Positions 21,801 to 33,805 of a stretch of 64,000 nt of DNA are shown here, piece by piece. Source of the DNA: Cannabis sativa (taxonomy: Eukaryota; Streptophyta; Magnoliopsida; Rosales; Cannabaceae); contig NC_083609.1 of NCBI RefSeq assembly GCF_029168945.1, forward strand, positions 26,391,001 to 26,455,000. The letters are read 5' to 3'. Numbering within the stretch: the first letter of the stretch is position 1; each line of letters opens with the position of its first letter. The notes beneath the pieces were generated by a model. The model was given only the letters and a program-made list of their open reading frames with translations. It did not search any database and was not told the origin of the DNA. The translations under genes and the position numbers were made by a program.

Positions 21801-22560
21801 TTATAGAAAATTAAATTTGAGTTGTAAATTAATTTAAATTAATTTTGTAACAACTTAAATATTTTTTCTAAATATTTATTTGAAATTATTACTAAGATGG
21901 AAATAATTCATGTTATTTTCATATCCATCTAAGTAAAATTTATAAATATTAAATTAAAATTTATATTTAGAATTTTTTCATTCTAAATTGGAAATTTTAA
22001 TTAAATAAATATATATATTTAAAATAAATAGAATAAATAAAGAGAATCAAAGAAAATACAACTCTTTTTAAATAATGAGCTTTATTATTAAGATATTCGA
22101 TCTCCATTGTGGGTTTTACACCGCGTTTGTTTTAGTGAGTAATCCTCCCTAATGGAGGAACGTTCATTAGCAATTTCGCACCGTTTAACCTCGCATGATA
22201 AGTAGTTTGTAAGTGTTTTGTATGGTATGGATCACCCTAATTGTGGCGACCATACTTGACTTGCAAATTATGAAACAATGGTGGAAGCTCATAAGATAGA
22301 ATTGCCTTGACTCTCGCCTAAACGGGACAACGCTGAATTCCAATCTTGATCGAATAAAAGGTTGCTAGAATGTTTAACATTTTAGACGAGCTGACAACTC
22401 TATTCAATGAATGGTAGCTTTGACTCTCGCCTAAACGGGACACTGATATCAGTTTGTTGAAAACCTTGGAAATTATTTAGGATTGTAAGTTTTAGTATTT
22501 TCACTTGTCATTCCTACTTGCTATATGTTTATAATTTTTGAATTGTGTATGAATTTATAT
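18883..22560 (+). other. Copia B untranslated leader
   Basis: Very AT-rich and non-coding; longer than the Copia A leader by an extra 700-900 bp of T/A-rich sequence (about 20900-22050). It carries the two conserved 23-bp direct repeats (22307-22329 and 22420-22442). The GC-rich hairpin of Copia A is replaced here by a short segment around 19140-19190 that keeps only CTGTCCGTACAG. Confidence 0.7.
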
Positions 22561-25246
22561 TGAACCATGTTATTTTCTGTTATTAAGTTGTAGTTTAATT
22601 TCGAATCTTCATTGTTGGTCTAACTTGGCTTGTTTATCTAATGAGATAAATCCCTAGTGGATTTTCACCATTAGACATACATAATAGTGTTAGATTTCAA
22701 AAGATAAATATTGTATATGCAACATCTAGCTGTTCATCAATTGATGACACCTTAGACTAGTATTTTTACGATATGAAACAAGAAGGTTATATAAATAAGA
22801 TCACTTTGACTTTCGCTAATCGAAGCATCGTTGGATTCTTATTTTAAACGAAATTATCCTAATTCCTCTTAGCTTATTCATTTCGAATTAGCTCCATAAT
22901 ATATCATTGGATGAATGGTCTATAAATCATTTCATGTCATTTTATATGACGCATATGATTATAATCCCGAAATTCTATTCCCAATTGATATAAATCCTCA
23001 ATCTTAGAAATCTCCTACTTGTATGGGCAAATCTGACTTAGAGTTTGTATTAGTAGTGGTGGTCCAAGAAAGAATTACTCATTATATTTGGTTGAATTTA
23101 AGTCTTTGACTTTAATTTTAGAATCCAAACAGAAATTTTCTTATATTTCTAATTCCAGAATACAATACAGTTACACTTTCTCAAGTGTTTAATATCCATC
23201 TGCTATTAATGGATTCAAACCGTATGGAATATGAGTTAGGTATTCTGTGACCAGGATCCACTTGCAGTATTCTAAGAACTCTTTGATGTAACTATACCTA
23301 AGTCATCAAAACGACACAACCACATTTTTCTTAATCTATGGCATTTGTATCTTGTTCATAGTGGATTTGACAAGATCAATCTCTGCAAAGAGTTAATATG
23401 CCTATATCCACTGAAAGTAGTTCATCTCATTCGCAGATGGATGTACATTCAGGGGTGGATATGAGTTTTTCGTTGTATTCTTAAAACGATAACTCTAGAT
23501 TATACCTATTAGCAAGAAATTTGAAATGTTTGAAAAATTTCATTAATTTCTAGCAATGGTTAAAACCATTAAGGTAAGTGGTTAAAGATCTTGCGAACTG
23601 ATAGGGGTGGAGAAATAGTTAGTAGATATGCAGTTCAAAGATCATTAAATTGATTTTTAAATTATATCCAAACTTACCTCCCCAGAAATTTCGAGTTGCA
23701 TGTTGATGATTAGTTACTAGTCGTTGCCTAAATCCTTCTATGGTAATACAATTTCAGAATGATGTAATGGTTGTATACTTAATGTAAATCATTACTAGAT
23801 TCATGGATGACCTAATCAAAATCTTAAGAAAAGCTAGAACTGTTAACCATGGTTTCTTAGCTATTCTAAGTGATTAGGGGTGGACCATCCCATTGTCAAT
23901 AGATAAGAAAGTGTTTGTTCAAACAAATACTACTTTTCTAAGATAATGACTAAGTCTGAAAAACAAGTAGCAAATAAAGGAGATATTTAATTCTTGATTC
24001 CAAAAGTGTTCTATCATCTTATATAACATATGATGATCCCTTCGTCTCTGTTGTCTTGTCACAACCAGAAGAGATTAATACCATTTAGTTTTCTTAGACA
24101 TAATTCACGGTACCTTGTCGTAGTGGGAGAGTTTCTAGGAACTCACCTTCTTATGACTTGGGAGACACTAGTGATTAAAATCCATTGTGAGTTTAAACAA
24201 GTAATGGATTGTCAAGATAAGAAACTAAGAAGAAAGCCAATAGAACTATGGTTTAATCCATTCACATGGAATAACCTAAAGTTTTCTACTACAAGGACAT
24301 AAAAGGAAATTTTTGTTTATAAGTCTATTCAATAGACTTAACAAAACTTCCTGTTCCTAGTATTATAGGTTTGAGTTTATCTAAACCTATGGCTTGTGGT
24401 ATACCTGGTAATTACTTACTCTAATGCAAGCAACTTACTTTAGTAAGATCTTTGAAGCATTTTCTTTCTAATGGCAATCTATAGAAGCTTCACAACTTCT
24501 TAGGCATAGATTTTATTTATCTAAGGAAAAGTCTCAACTATTCCAGAAAAGATAAAGCCATGAAAGAATTTCTTATATCAACAGTGAGAGGTCTTAGATA
24601 TGCTTTTGTATGCCTTTAGACCGGACACTGTTGTTGAGTGGGAGTAATGAGTAGGTATCGGATTAATCCGGGGAGAAGAACATTGGAAGACAATCAAGTA
24701 AATCCTAAGATTAAGAAGAGGAACTATATGTTAGTCTATAAGGGTGTGTTTAAAACTCTTAGACTATACCATATCAGATTTCGAAATTTGCCTTTGTGCT
24801 AGTAAATCTTTCTGATAAGATGGTGATTACTCTGGGGGTGGAATAGTGATTTTGGAGAAGTGTAAAAACCTATCTGAAGTCTCTAGGTCTACCAGAGAGA
24901 GACTGAATGTTAAAGCTGCAGGAAAGGTACTTATTCAGTCTAAGGAAAGTTCTATACATCTTTGGCACCATTCCAAATTGCCTTAAACTACTAGTGTTAA
25001 TTTCCTGATTAACCAAAAGTAGTTGCCAAAGATATAGAATCCACTATCCCAAGAGAGTAGACATATAAAGAGGAATTTCACATTATCAATGAGTTTGTGA
25101 TTAAAGGAAGAGTAATAGTGGAGAAAAGGTTGTGGTTAATTCAACCTTTCAGATCCTATTACGAGGAGTTTACTACTACTACACTTGATTTGTATATCAA
25201 GGTGTTGAGATTATTTGAAACGCACTTTTTTGTTTTATATTAGTGC
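22561..25246 (+). pseudogene. Copia B decayed gag-pol traces
   Basis: No frame stays open for more than 90 codons (24030-24302), yet scattered matches to Copia A are clear. Integrase is represented by the nucleotides AAAGATCTTGCGAACTGATA near 23586-23605. The stretch encoding VFVQTNTTFL near 23910 mirrors Copia A VFVSTNATFLEE. TACCTTGTCGTAGTGGGAG near 24111 mirrors the integrase linker, and a stretch near 24730 mirrors RNase H text (VLVYKG). Small insertions and deletions lie between every match. It cannot encode a working protein. The same decayed text is in the second copy. Confidence 0.75.
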
Positions 25247-25257
25247 AAGTGGGAGTT
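25247..25257 (+). other. Polypurine tract of Copia B
   Basis: AAGTGGGAGTT directly before the 3' LTR (TGTTGGG at 25258), at the place where plus-strand DNA synthesis is primed. Copia A has the variant AAGTGGCAGTT before 27984. Confidence 0.7.
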
Positions 25258-27143
25258 TGTTGGGTTTTATGCCCTAAATAAAACTCATTTCAATATAATT
25301 AGATTTACTTATTAATATAGATCAGAAATAACGTTTAATGTTGCATGGTTCACATGATTTATTTCATGATTATATGTACATAATGTATAAATTCATCTGA
25401 AACCCTTTTCACATACTTGATCCTGTTTATTGTGCCATCAACACCTTGGAAAGTAAACATGACTATGTGAATAAAGTTTCCTAGATTTATCAGACACAGG
25501 GTTTTACTGATATGATAATCTACAACAAGAGTTTACTTGTATTTGAAGAAATACTATGTTCTTTCCAGAACATTGGTTAAAGTAAAGCTCAGGTTGGATG
25601 CATGGAGTATGCATCGGAAGGGACCGATATTGAACTTTGACTTAGATTTATTAAACTTACCGTAATATCTATTCAAGTCAATATCGCCTAGTTGATCCTA
25701 GATCAAATGATCTTAATCCTGATATGATTAGGCTCAATCTCGAGAGGCTATTCGTGTTCTTTGATTTGTTAGTTAAGCCTACTTTTAGGTCAGGGTGATA
25801 CGTACATTTTGGGAACACGGTAGTGCAATTGAGTGGGAGTGCTATCATAAACATGGAATCTATAGCTTCTATCTGGCGAATAGTAAGCAAAGGATGATCT
25901 CCTTCGAGCTTGACCAAACGAACATAAATGGTGGAGTACTCATTTCACATAAGCTGAAATATCATTTATACGGGGTCAAGTGTTTTAAGGAATAAATACA
26001 TTGTAGGGTGTAATGGTAATTTAATCCCTTTACAGTGTAGATCATTCATATAGAGGATCATTGATCACATTAAGATTATAACAATGGATAACTAATGATG
26101 TGTCTATATGGTGGAACATATAGAGCATTCTATATACTGAGAGTGCAATTCTAAGTTCTATGCGTGGATTCAACGAAGAATTAATAAGTTAGTGAATTTT
26201 AGTGCTAAATTCTTGATCTACTTATTGGAAGCTCGGTTATATAGACCCATGGTCCCCCCACTAGTTGAGATAATATTGCTTGTAAGACTCATGTAATTGG
26301 TTTTGATTAATCAATTATAATTCTCAAATTAGACTATGTCTATTTGTGAAATTTTCACTAAGTAAGGGCGAAATTGTAAAGAAAGAGTTTATAGGGGCAT
26401 ATTTGTTAATTATGATACTTTGTATGGTTCAATTAATAAATATGATAAATGACAATATTATTTAATAATTATTTATAGTTATTAAATAGTTAGAATTGGC
26501 ATTTAAATGGTTGAATTAGGAAATTGGCATTTTTAAGAAAATCAGATACAAAAGGTGTTAAAATTGCAAAACCCAAGGCCCAATCCACTAAGGCATGGCC
26601 GGCCACCTATTGTGTGTGTTTTAAATTGATTTTTTCATTATTTTAATGCCATATAATTCAAACCTAACCCTAGTGGAATGCTATAAATAGATAGTGAAGG
26701 CTTCAGAAAAATTAGACTTTTCTTCTGACACTTTCTGAATCAGAAAAACTGAGCCTTCTCTCTCCCTATCTTTAGCTACCACTTCTTCTTTCTTCTTCCT
26801 TTGAATTTCGAAATCCTTAGTGATTAGAGTAGTGCCCACACACATCAAGCAATACCTCAATCATAGTGAGGAAGATCGTGAAGAAAGATCATCAGCAAAG
26901 GAGATTCAGCATCAAGGATTCAGAGAAAGAGATCCAGGTTCAGATATTGATAATGCTCTGCTACAGAAAGGAATCAAGGGCTAGATATACGAACGGAAGG
27001 AGTCATTATATTCCGCTGCACCCAATGTAAGGTTTCTTAAACTTTATATGTGTTTATTTCATCGTTTTAGAAAGTTCTTATTTAGGATGTTAATAAACAT
27101 ACTTGTGAGTAGATCTAAGATCCTGGTAAAATAATTTCCAACA
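25258..27143 (+). repeat. Copia B 3' LTR
   Basis: 1,886 bp, near-identical to 16968-18863 with scattered substitutions. TATA box at 26692-26699. Followed by the CAACC duplication. Confidence 0.93.
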
Positions 27144-27148
27144 CAACC
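27144..27148 (+). repeat. Target-site duplication of Copia B, right
   Basis: CAACC, identical to 16963-16967. Copia A pol resumes here. Confidence 0.95.
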
Positions 27149-27954
27149 TACATAGACAAAGTCTTAGAGAGATTCTCCATGAACAACACCAATGGGGCAA
27201 ACATGCCTTATAGATATGGTATCCGTCTAACTAAGGAACAGTCTCCGACTGATCCTCAAGAGATAGAGGACATGGCGAAAATTCCCTATGCCTCTGCAGT
27301 TAGAAGTCTAATGTATGCAATGTTATGCACTAGACCTGACATCTGTTATGCTGTTGGAATCGTGAGCAGGTATCAGTCTAACCCATGACATGAACATTGG
27401 AATGCAGTTAAGTATATTCTGAAATACTTGAAGAGTACAAAGAATCTTGTGTTAGTCTACAAGGGTGGTGCTTTAAATCCCATAGGCTACACTGATTCAG
27501 ATTTCCAGGCAAGTCTTGAAGACAGGAAATCTACATCTGGGATGGTGTTTACTCTTGGGGTGGAGCAGTGGTTTGGAGAAGTGCTAAATAAACCGCGATT
27601 TCAGACTCAACTATGGAAGCTGAATACATAGCAGCAGCCGAAGCTGCTAAAGAACTTGTCTGGCTAAGAAAGTTCTTCACCAGTATAGGTGTCGTTCCTG
27701 GAATGGAAAAGCCTCTGGTCTTACTTTGTGATAACAATGGAGCAATAGCAAACAGTAAAGAACCTCAAAGACACAAGAGAAGCAAACACATTGAAAGGAA
27801 GTATCACATTATCAGAGAATACGTGGCAAGAGGGGATGTACTAGTTGAGAAAGTTGACACAGAGGACAACCTAGCTGATCCATTTACCAAAGTCCTGGCC
27901 GTGACAGCCTTTGAAAAGCACCGTCAGAATTTAAGATTAATTGATATGTACTAA
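27149..27954 (+). pseudogene. Copia A RT end and RNase H
   Basis: Continuation of Copia A pol: YIDKVLERFSM, then YASAVRSLMYAMLCTRPDI and AVGIVSRYQSNP, then an in-frame TGA (about 27386). RNase H follows with GYTDSDFQ (first Asp) and EDRKSTSGMVFTLG. A one-base loss near 27555 shifts the frame, after which TMEAEYIAAAEAAKE (catalytic Glu) and LLCDNNGAIA (Asp) read on. The distal part is open from 27613 to the natural stop at 27952-27954 (KHIERKYHIIREYV, NLADPFTK). RNase H removes RNA from the RNA:DNA hybrid. All three acidic residues are still encoded. Confidence 0.87.
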
Positions 27955-27983
27955 TTAGTTTTATATTAGTGCAAGTGGCAGTT

Positions 27984-29873
27984 TGTTAGGTTTTATGACC
28001 TAAATAAAACTCCATTTCAATGTAATCTATTTTATTCAACATCAATAAAGAAAAAGAAGTATTTTTCATTCATTTGTGTATGTTTTGGTTCATTTTATCA
28101 ATTGCTTGTCTATTTGATTTATAAATTCATCTTAAACCCTTTTCACATACTTGATCATGTTTATTGTGCTGTCATCACATTGGAAAGTAAACATGACTAT
28201 GTGAATGAAGTTTCCTAGATTTATCAGACACAGGGTTTTACTGATATGATAATCTACAACAAGAGTTTACTTGCATTTGGAGAAATGCTATGTTCTTTCC
28301 AGAACATTGGTTAAAGTAAAGCTCAGGTTGGATGCATGGAGTATGCATCGGAAGGGACCGATATTGAACTTTGACTTAGATTTAATTAAACTTACCGTAA
28401 AATCTATTCAAGTCAATATCGCCAAGTTGATCCTAGATCAAATGTTCTTAATCCTGTTATGATTAGGCTCAATCTTGAAAGGCTATTCGTGTTCTTTGAT
28501 TTGTTAGTTAAGCCTACTTTTAGGTCAGGGTGATACGTACATTTTGGGAACACGGTAGTTCAATTGAGTGGGAGCGCTAGCATAAACATGGAATCTATAG
28601 CTTCTATCTGGCGAATAGTAAGCAAACGATGATCTCCTTCGAGCTTGACCAAACAAACATAAATGGTGGAGTACTCATTTCACATAAGCTAAAATATCAT
28701 TTATACGGGGTCAAGTGTTTTAAGGATAAAATACATAGTAGGGTGTTACGGTAATCTAATCCTTTTATAGTGTAAATCATTCATATAGAGGATCATTGAT
28801 CACATTAGGATTATAACAATGGATAACTAATGATGCGTCTATATGGTGGAACATATAGAGCATTCTATATACTGACAGTGCAATTCTAAGTTCTATGCGT
28901 GGATTCAACGAAGAATTAATAAGTTAGTGAATTTTAGTGCTAAATTCTTGATCTACTTATTGGAAGCTTGGTTATATAGACCCATGGTCCCCGCACTAGT
29001 TGAGATAATATTGTTTGTAAGACTCATGTAATTGGTTTTGATTAATCAATTATAATTCACAAATTAGACAATGTCTATTTGTGAAATTTTCACTAAGTAA
29101 GGGCGAAATTGTAAAGAAAGAGTGAATAGGGGCATATTTGTTAATTATGATACTTTGTATGGTTCAATTAATAAATATGATAAATGACAATATTATTTAA
29201 TAATTATTTATAGTTATTAAATTGTTAGAATTGGCATTTAAATGGTTGAATTAGAAAATTGGCATTTTTGAGAAAATCAGATACAAAAGTGTTAAAATTG
29301 CAAAACTGCAAAAAGCAAGGCCCAAATCCATCAAGCCATGGCCGGCCACTTTTGTAGGCATTTTAAACTGATATTTTTCATTATTTTAATGCCAAATAAT
29401 TCAAACCTAACCCTAGTGGAATGCTATAAATAGATAGTGAAGGCTTCAGGAAAATTACACTTCTGAATCAGAAAAACCCGAGCCTTCTCTCTCTACCTTG
29501 GCCGCCACTCTCTCTCTCTCTTCTTCCTTCATATTTCAAAATTACCTTAGTGATTAGAGTAGTGCCCACACACAGCAAGCAATACCTCAATCATAGTGAG
29601 GAAGATCGTGAAGAAAGATCATCAGCAAAGGAGTTTCAGCATCAAGGATTCAGAGAAAGAGATCCAGGTTCAGATCTTGATAATACTCTGCGACAGAAAG
29701 GATACAAGGGTTAGAGATCTGAACGGAAGGAGTCATTTAATTCCGCTGCACCCAATGTAAGGTTTCTTAAACTTTATACGTGTTTATTTCATCGTTTTAG
29801 AAAGTTCATATTTAGGGTGTTAATAAACATACTTGTGAGTAGATCTAAGATCCTGGTAAAATAAATTCCAACA
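27984..29873 (+). repeat. Copia A 3' LTR
   Basis: 1,890 bp, TGTTAGG...CCAACA, TATA box at 29425-29432. An imperfect inverted repeat at 29054-29088 (arms around TTCACAAAT / ATTTGTGAA) is also present in altered form in the other LTRs. Followed by TAAAG. Confidence 0.93.
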
Positions 29874-29878
29874 TAAAG
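29874..29878 (+). repeat. Target-site duplication of Copia A, right
   Basis: TAAAG, identical to 9382-9386. The Tat RT resumes here. Confidence 0.95.
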
Positions 29879-30585
29879 TCATGCCTTTTGGCTTGAAGAA
29901 TGTTGAGGCAATGTATTAGCGACTCGTAAATGAGATGTTCGAAAAGAAAATAGGGAGGAACATGGAAGTCTACGTTGATGATATGTTGGTGAAGTCAGTT
30001 AAAAGTGAAGATCATACAAAGGACCTCACGGAGTGCTTTGAAATGCTCAGAAAGTACGACATGAAACTCAACCCAAAGAAGTGTTCCTTCAGGGTCTCCT
30101 CGGGAAAATCCTTGGGATTCATAGTCAACGCGAGTGGCATTGAAGCAAATCCTAAGAAAATCACGGCTTTGATAGAAATGCCATCACCAACAAAATCGAA
30201 GGAAGTCCAGGCCTTAACACGAAGAATGGCAGCCCTAAACAGATTCATCTCGAAGTCAATTGACAAGTGTCTACCATTCTTCAATGTGTTGCAAGGAAAT
30301 AAAAAGTTCGAATGGACAGACGAGTGCGAGGAAGCCTTCAATGCAATCAATGCAGCATTGGTGCGAGAAGAAGGAAGGCACCAGCAACGTGTTTACTATG
30401 TTAGTAAAAGGTTACAAATGGTAGAGTCGAGGTATCCCTCTCTTGAAAAACTTTCCCTATGCCTAATTCATGCATCTCACAAATTAAGGCCTTACTTCCA
30501 GGCACATCCAATAAAGGTGTTAACTGATCAACCATTGAGACAAGTTTTGTCAAAATCAGATGCGTCTGGAAGATTGATAAAATAG
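29879..30585 (+). pseudogene. Tat RT C-terminal part and truncated first RNase H
   Basis: The Tat RT resumes with VMPFGLKN, then a TAG where relatives have Gln (about 29917). The YVDD box is at 29971-29982 (EVYVDDMLVKS). The RT tail (KLNPKKCSFRV, GFIVNASGIEANPKKI) and RT-RNase H link (FEWTDECEEAF) are intact. The first RNase H then jumps from AFNAINAAL to VREEGRHQQRVYYVSKRL. The segment normally between these, with the first catalytic acidic residue, is missing without loss of frame. The rest (RYPSLEKLSLCLIHAS, VLTDQPLRQVL) follows up to a TAG (30583-30585) where Trp is expected. Confidence 0.82.
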
Positions 30586-31297
30586 TCTATTGAACTAGGG
30601 AAGTTCGACATAACCTATCACCCAAGAACATCCATTAAGGGCCAAGCTTTGGCATATTTCTTGATAGAAGGGATCGTTCCAAAAGAAAATCCACTTATCC
30701 AGTGAAATGCGGACACTTGGAAGTTGTACATGGATGGAGCATCTAATGAAAATGGCTTGGGTGCAGAGGTGATATTGATCTCGCCAAAAAACTTCAAGTT
30801 TCACTATGCCTTAAGATTCCAATTTGACACTTCAAACAACGAGGCTGAGTATGAAGCCTTGATAGCTGGTTTGAATATAGCTAAAGTATTAAAAGTCAAG
30901 AATCTTATGTGCTAAAGTGACACAGCTAATTGTAAATGAAGTTCTAGGTGAATACCAAGCAAAGGGCTTAAAAATGGCAAACTATTTGGAGAATAATCGG
31001 AAGAACATGGAAAAGTTTATTTATTTTAAAATTGAACAAAACTCTAATGCCGATGCCCTAGTAAAACTGGCCTCTCAAAATGAATTTGATGACTTAAATT
31101 TGGTATCGGTGGAAGTATTAAAAGAACCAAGTATATATGAAAAGGAAGAAGTTAAGATTATTGAAGCCTCGTCAACATGGATGACACCAATAGTCAACTA
31201 TCTACTCAAGGGACAACTTCCTACTGACAAAAACGAAGCACGAAAGCTTTTGTATTCAATACCTCGCTATACGATAGTAAAAGGCAAATTATATTGA
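30586..31297 (+). pseudogene. Tat second RNase H (archaeal-type)
   Basis: The signature LYMDGASNENGLGAEVIL at about 30724 is followed by FDTSNNEAEYEALIAGLNIA, giving the first Asp and the Glu. This duplicate RNase H is diagnostic of the Tat lineage. A stop and a frame change near 30913-30920 fall at the third catalytic site (S-D before QLIVNEVLGEY). The distal part reads to YTIVKGKLY and ends in TGA (31295-31297), where relatives have Arg. Upstream TGA and TAG codons fit TGG changed by G-to-A. Confidence 0.8.
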
Positions 31298-32345
31298 AGA
31301 GGTTATTCAATGCCTCTCCTACGGTGTGTGCTCCTCACAGAAGCAAGCAAGATAATAAAGGAAATTCACGAAGGCTTTTGCGGAGACAATGCCGGTTGGC
31401 AAAGCCTATCAAAAAAGATAATCTGTCAAGGATACTATTGGCCAACAATAAATAAAGACACACATGAATTGGTCAAGAGGTGCGATAGGTGTCAAGGATT
31501 TTCACATATACCTCGCGTACCACCAACAAAACTAAGAATGATGATCTCACTGTACCCATTTGCAATATGGGGAATTGATTTGATTGGGGCACTGCCCACA
31601 GGGCGAGGAGGAGCAAAGTACGCAATAGTAGCGGTCGACTTCTTCACAAAGTGGACAAAAGCTGAACCTCTAGTTTCCATAACCTGCAAGAAGGTTCTCA
31701 ACTTTGTCGTCAAGGATATAATTTGCAGATTTGGAATACCCATTAAGATAGTATCAAATAATGGAACTCAATTTTTGATGAGGAGTTATTCACTAACATC
31801 TGCCAGAGGAACAAAATTATTAAGAGCTTCTCGACAGTCTTAAGGCCTCAAGCAAATGGGCAAGTAGAAGCTGTTAATAAAACCTTGAAGGATACTGTCA
31901 AAAAGAAGTTGGATGCTGCAAAAAGTAGATGGGTAGATGAACTACCACAAGTACTTTGGGCTCACAGAACGACTGAGAAAATAGCAACAATTGGCTCGGA
32001 GGCAATGATGCCAGTAGAAGTGAATATCGCGACCCACAAACGAGATTTCTATAATCAAGAAGAAAACTAAGAACTCTTAAAGTTATCTTTGGTTCTACTT
32101 AAAGAAAAGCGTAGTGAGTTGCACATTACGAATGTAGCATATCAACACTAAATTACAAGGTATTTAATAAGAAAGTGAAGAAAAGGCTCTTTAATATCGG
32201 TGATTTGGTGCTATGACGAGTATTTGCAAACACAAGAGATGCATCTGCAGGAGTATTTCACCTAAACTGGGAAGGTCCTTATGTAATCGAGGCAATAGTT
32301 AGAACTGGGGTTTATAAATGGCTCGGCCTAACGACTCGCTAATAA
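31298..32345 (+). pseudogene. Tat integrase, inactivated
   Basis: The zinc domain reads IKEIHEGFCGDNAGW ... LVKRCDRCQ; the second His expected after the Gly is Asn (31388-31390). In the core, WGIDLIGALP has the first Asp, but the second catalytic site reads VSNNGTQF, with Asn (31757-31759) for Asp. After a frame change near 31780, RPQANGQVEAVNKTLK has the catalytic Glu. It continues through WVDELPQVLWAHRTT to a C-terminal module at about 32180-32330 (LFNIGDLVL, TGA, RVFANT ... LNWEGPYVIEAI). The catalytic loss means this copy cannot integrate itself. Confidence 0.85.
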
Positions 32346-33267
32346 AAAACCACTAGAATGTCGAACATTTGCGACCCTAACACCAATAAATGTTTAAGAA
32401 TGCTGTAATCTCTCTTTCTAATATATTTTTTAAAAAAATTCATTTACTATTAGTAAAGTTGAAGTATTATTCAAGTAATTACAAAGTTTTATTCCTTAAA
32501 ATTACTTGAGGGGCTTATATATGTGTATGATTAATTGAAATCTATCTGGAAATACATGATATATTACAAACCCACTCCACTTTAAAGATGTTTTCCAAAT
32601 TGATTAAAGTTGTCTATGGACAATATAAAGTCAAAAGGAAAATCAAAAGGTAGCAGTTGTAAATGAGATTTAACTCATAAAAACAATATTAAGCTACATG
32701 CGAGGCTGAATATCTAACGGCTCGCATTCTATAGGAAAGGAATTATAAACGAGGCACCAAGATGTCTTAAAAAAATACTTAACCTAAAATATGAATAGAA
32801 TGCCTAACTATTTATATAGGCAATCAAAGATGTACAAAGTAATACACAAGATGAATTATTCAAAGTATGTTTAAGTTTACTTAAAACAGATTATAACTGT
32901 TTACGTGAAGTATAACTGATAAACTGCTCGCGAATAAAAAGCATAGCAGGTGACAACTACTCACATACATAGTAGATTATTAACTACTCAAGCAATATTA
33001 AAGGAAGAACGAGATCAATGGAAATGCCTACTTAAAGTATCTTAAATTTGATCAAAATATAATTTCTTAAGTTGTGAATGAAAATGCAGACAAGCAAATA
33101 TATTAAGTTCAAGTATAAAGATGTGAGACAATAAATAAAAAGAAAGAAAATAAAAGTAAAGTTGGCCATCCAACAATGCAAATTTATCCTTACAAAAAAG
33201 TGCCACAAGGGGCAAACCATTGTCTCGACCAACGGGCCATTTTCTTAAATATAAAAAAAAGCCAAGC
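32346..33267. other. Non-coding spacer between Tat pol and antisense gene
   Basis: About 0.9 kb, AT-rich, no supported gene. A short G-run (TTGAGGGGCTT, about 32506) resembles the purine-rich text that often follows pol in Tat elements. The words GCGAGG, CTCGC and CGAGGC recur (32700-32760 and 32925), as they do upstream of the 5' part of the element near 3645-3675. Confidence 0.5.
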
Positions 33268-33726
33268 CTACATTGTAGTTGACTTGGATAAATTATCTTG
33301 CTCTACCTCGACCTCATCTTCTTTGCCAAGCTCTTCCTTCCTAGTCTTCTCGCATAAGGCAAGCATGGCCTCAGCTCCATCGCCTAAAAAGCTAAAGTCC
33401 ATGCCAGGGTTAGCCGACCAAGTCTGATAAATGGTCCTCCTCACAATGCTATTGACCCAATATTTGGTTTTAGCTTCCGCCTCTTTGAGCCTTTTGTCAT
33501 GGTCGGCCTGGAGGGAGTTGATTGCATCTTCAAGCTCCTTGATTCTCTTCTAGTCAGCCTGATGTTGCCTTTTAGCCTCCTCCTTTGTGTGAGAAACCTC
33601 GGCCACAGAGTCATTCCATTTTTTGGCCAGGGTGTCCCTGTGCTCCCTAATTTGGCAAACCTCAGCCTTGAGCATTTTGGCCCACTGAGACGACCTATGC
33701 TAAGTAGCAAAGGAGAGAAGAGATGC

Positions 33727-33805
33727 CTGCAAGAAGGAAACAAATTAAAAGAAGTGAAAATGATAAAATGAAGAAAAGTGAGAACAAGGAGAAGAGGAAA
33801 CTAAC
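33727..33805 (-). other. Probable intron 2 of the antisense accessory gene
   Basis: On the minus strand it begins GTTAGT at 33805 and ends in a T-rich tract with TTCCTTCTTGCAG at 33727 (79 bp). It lies just before the coiled-coil exon. Confidence 0.45.

Larger units (their letters stand above)
16968..27143 (+). mobile_element. Copia B: non-autonomous Copia element nested in Copia A (copy 1)
   Basis: 10,176 bp bounded by TGTTGGG...CCAACA LTRs and a CAACC duplication, in the same orientation as Copia A. LTRs, PBS and leader are closely related to those of Copia A, so it is a sister subfamily that landed in its relative. The 6.4-kb interior retains only shattered traces of integrase, RT and RNase H in many frames (about 22560-25257). 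The two LTRs are near-identical by eye, which implies insertion more recent than the pol decay; that is what a trans-mobilised non-autonomous lineage would look like. Confidence 0.92.
9387..29873 (+). mobile_element. Copia A: Ty1/Copia (Angela/BARE-like) element, copy 1, containing Copia B
   Basis: Complete element bounded by TG...CA LTRs (9387-11274 and 27984-29873) and the TAAAG target duplication, inserted in the Tat RT in the same orientation. PBS follows the 5' LTR, then a long AT-rich leader, gag-PR-IN-RT, the nested Copia B (16968-27143), RNase H and a short PPT. Domain order PR-IN-RT-RNase H is Copia. IN and gag phrases (LWHLRLGHI, CESCLEGKMTK, ARGGYEYF), a 1.9-kb LTR and a long leader resemble the BARE/Angela group, although the exact lineage is an inference. 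Without Copia B it would be about 10.3 kb. Confidence 0.93.

Noticed and set aside
32500..32520. TTGAGGGGCTT considered as the Tat polypurine tract
   Set aside because: It lies upstream of the antisense gene rather than next to an LTR; no TG...LTR start follows, so it cannot be the main PPT.
33441..33743. Minus-strand 100-codon frame over the antisense gene
   Set aside because: It overlaps the coiled-coil exon in a different frame; the exon frame has the recognisable heptads and the YQTWSANPG motif, so this one is a shadow.
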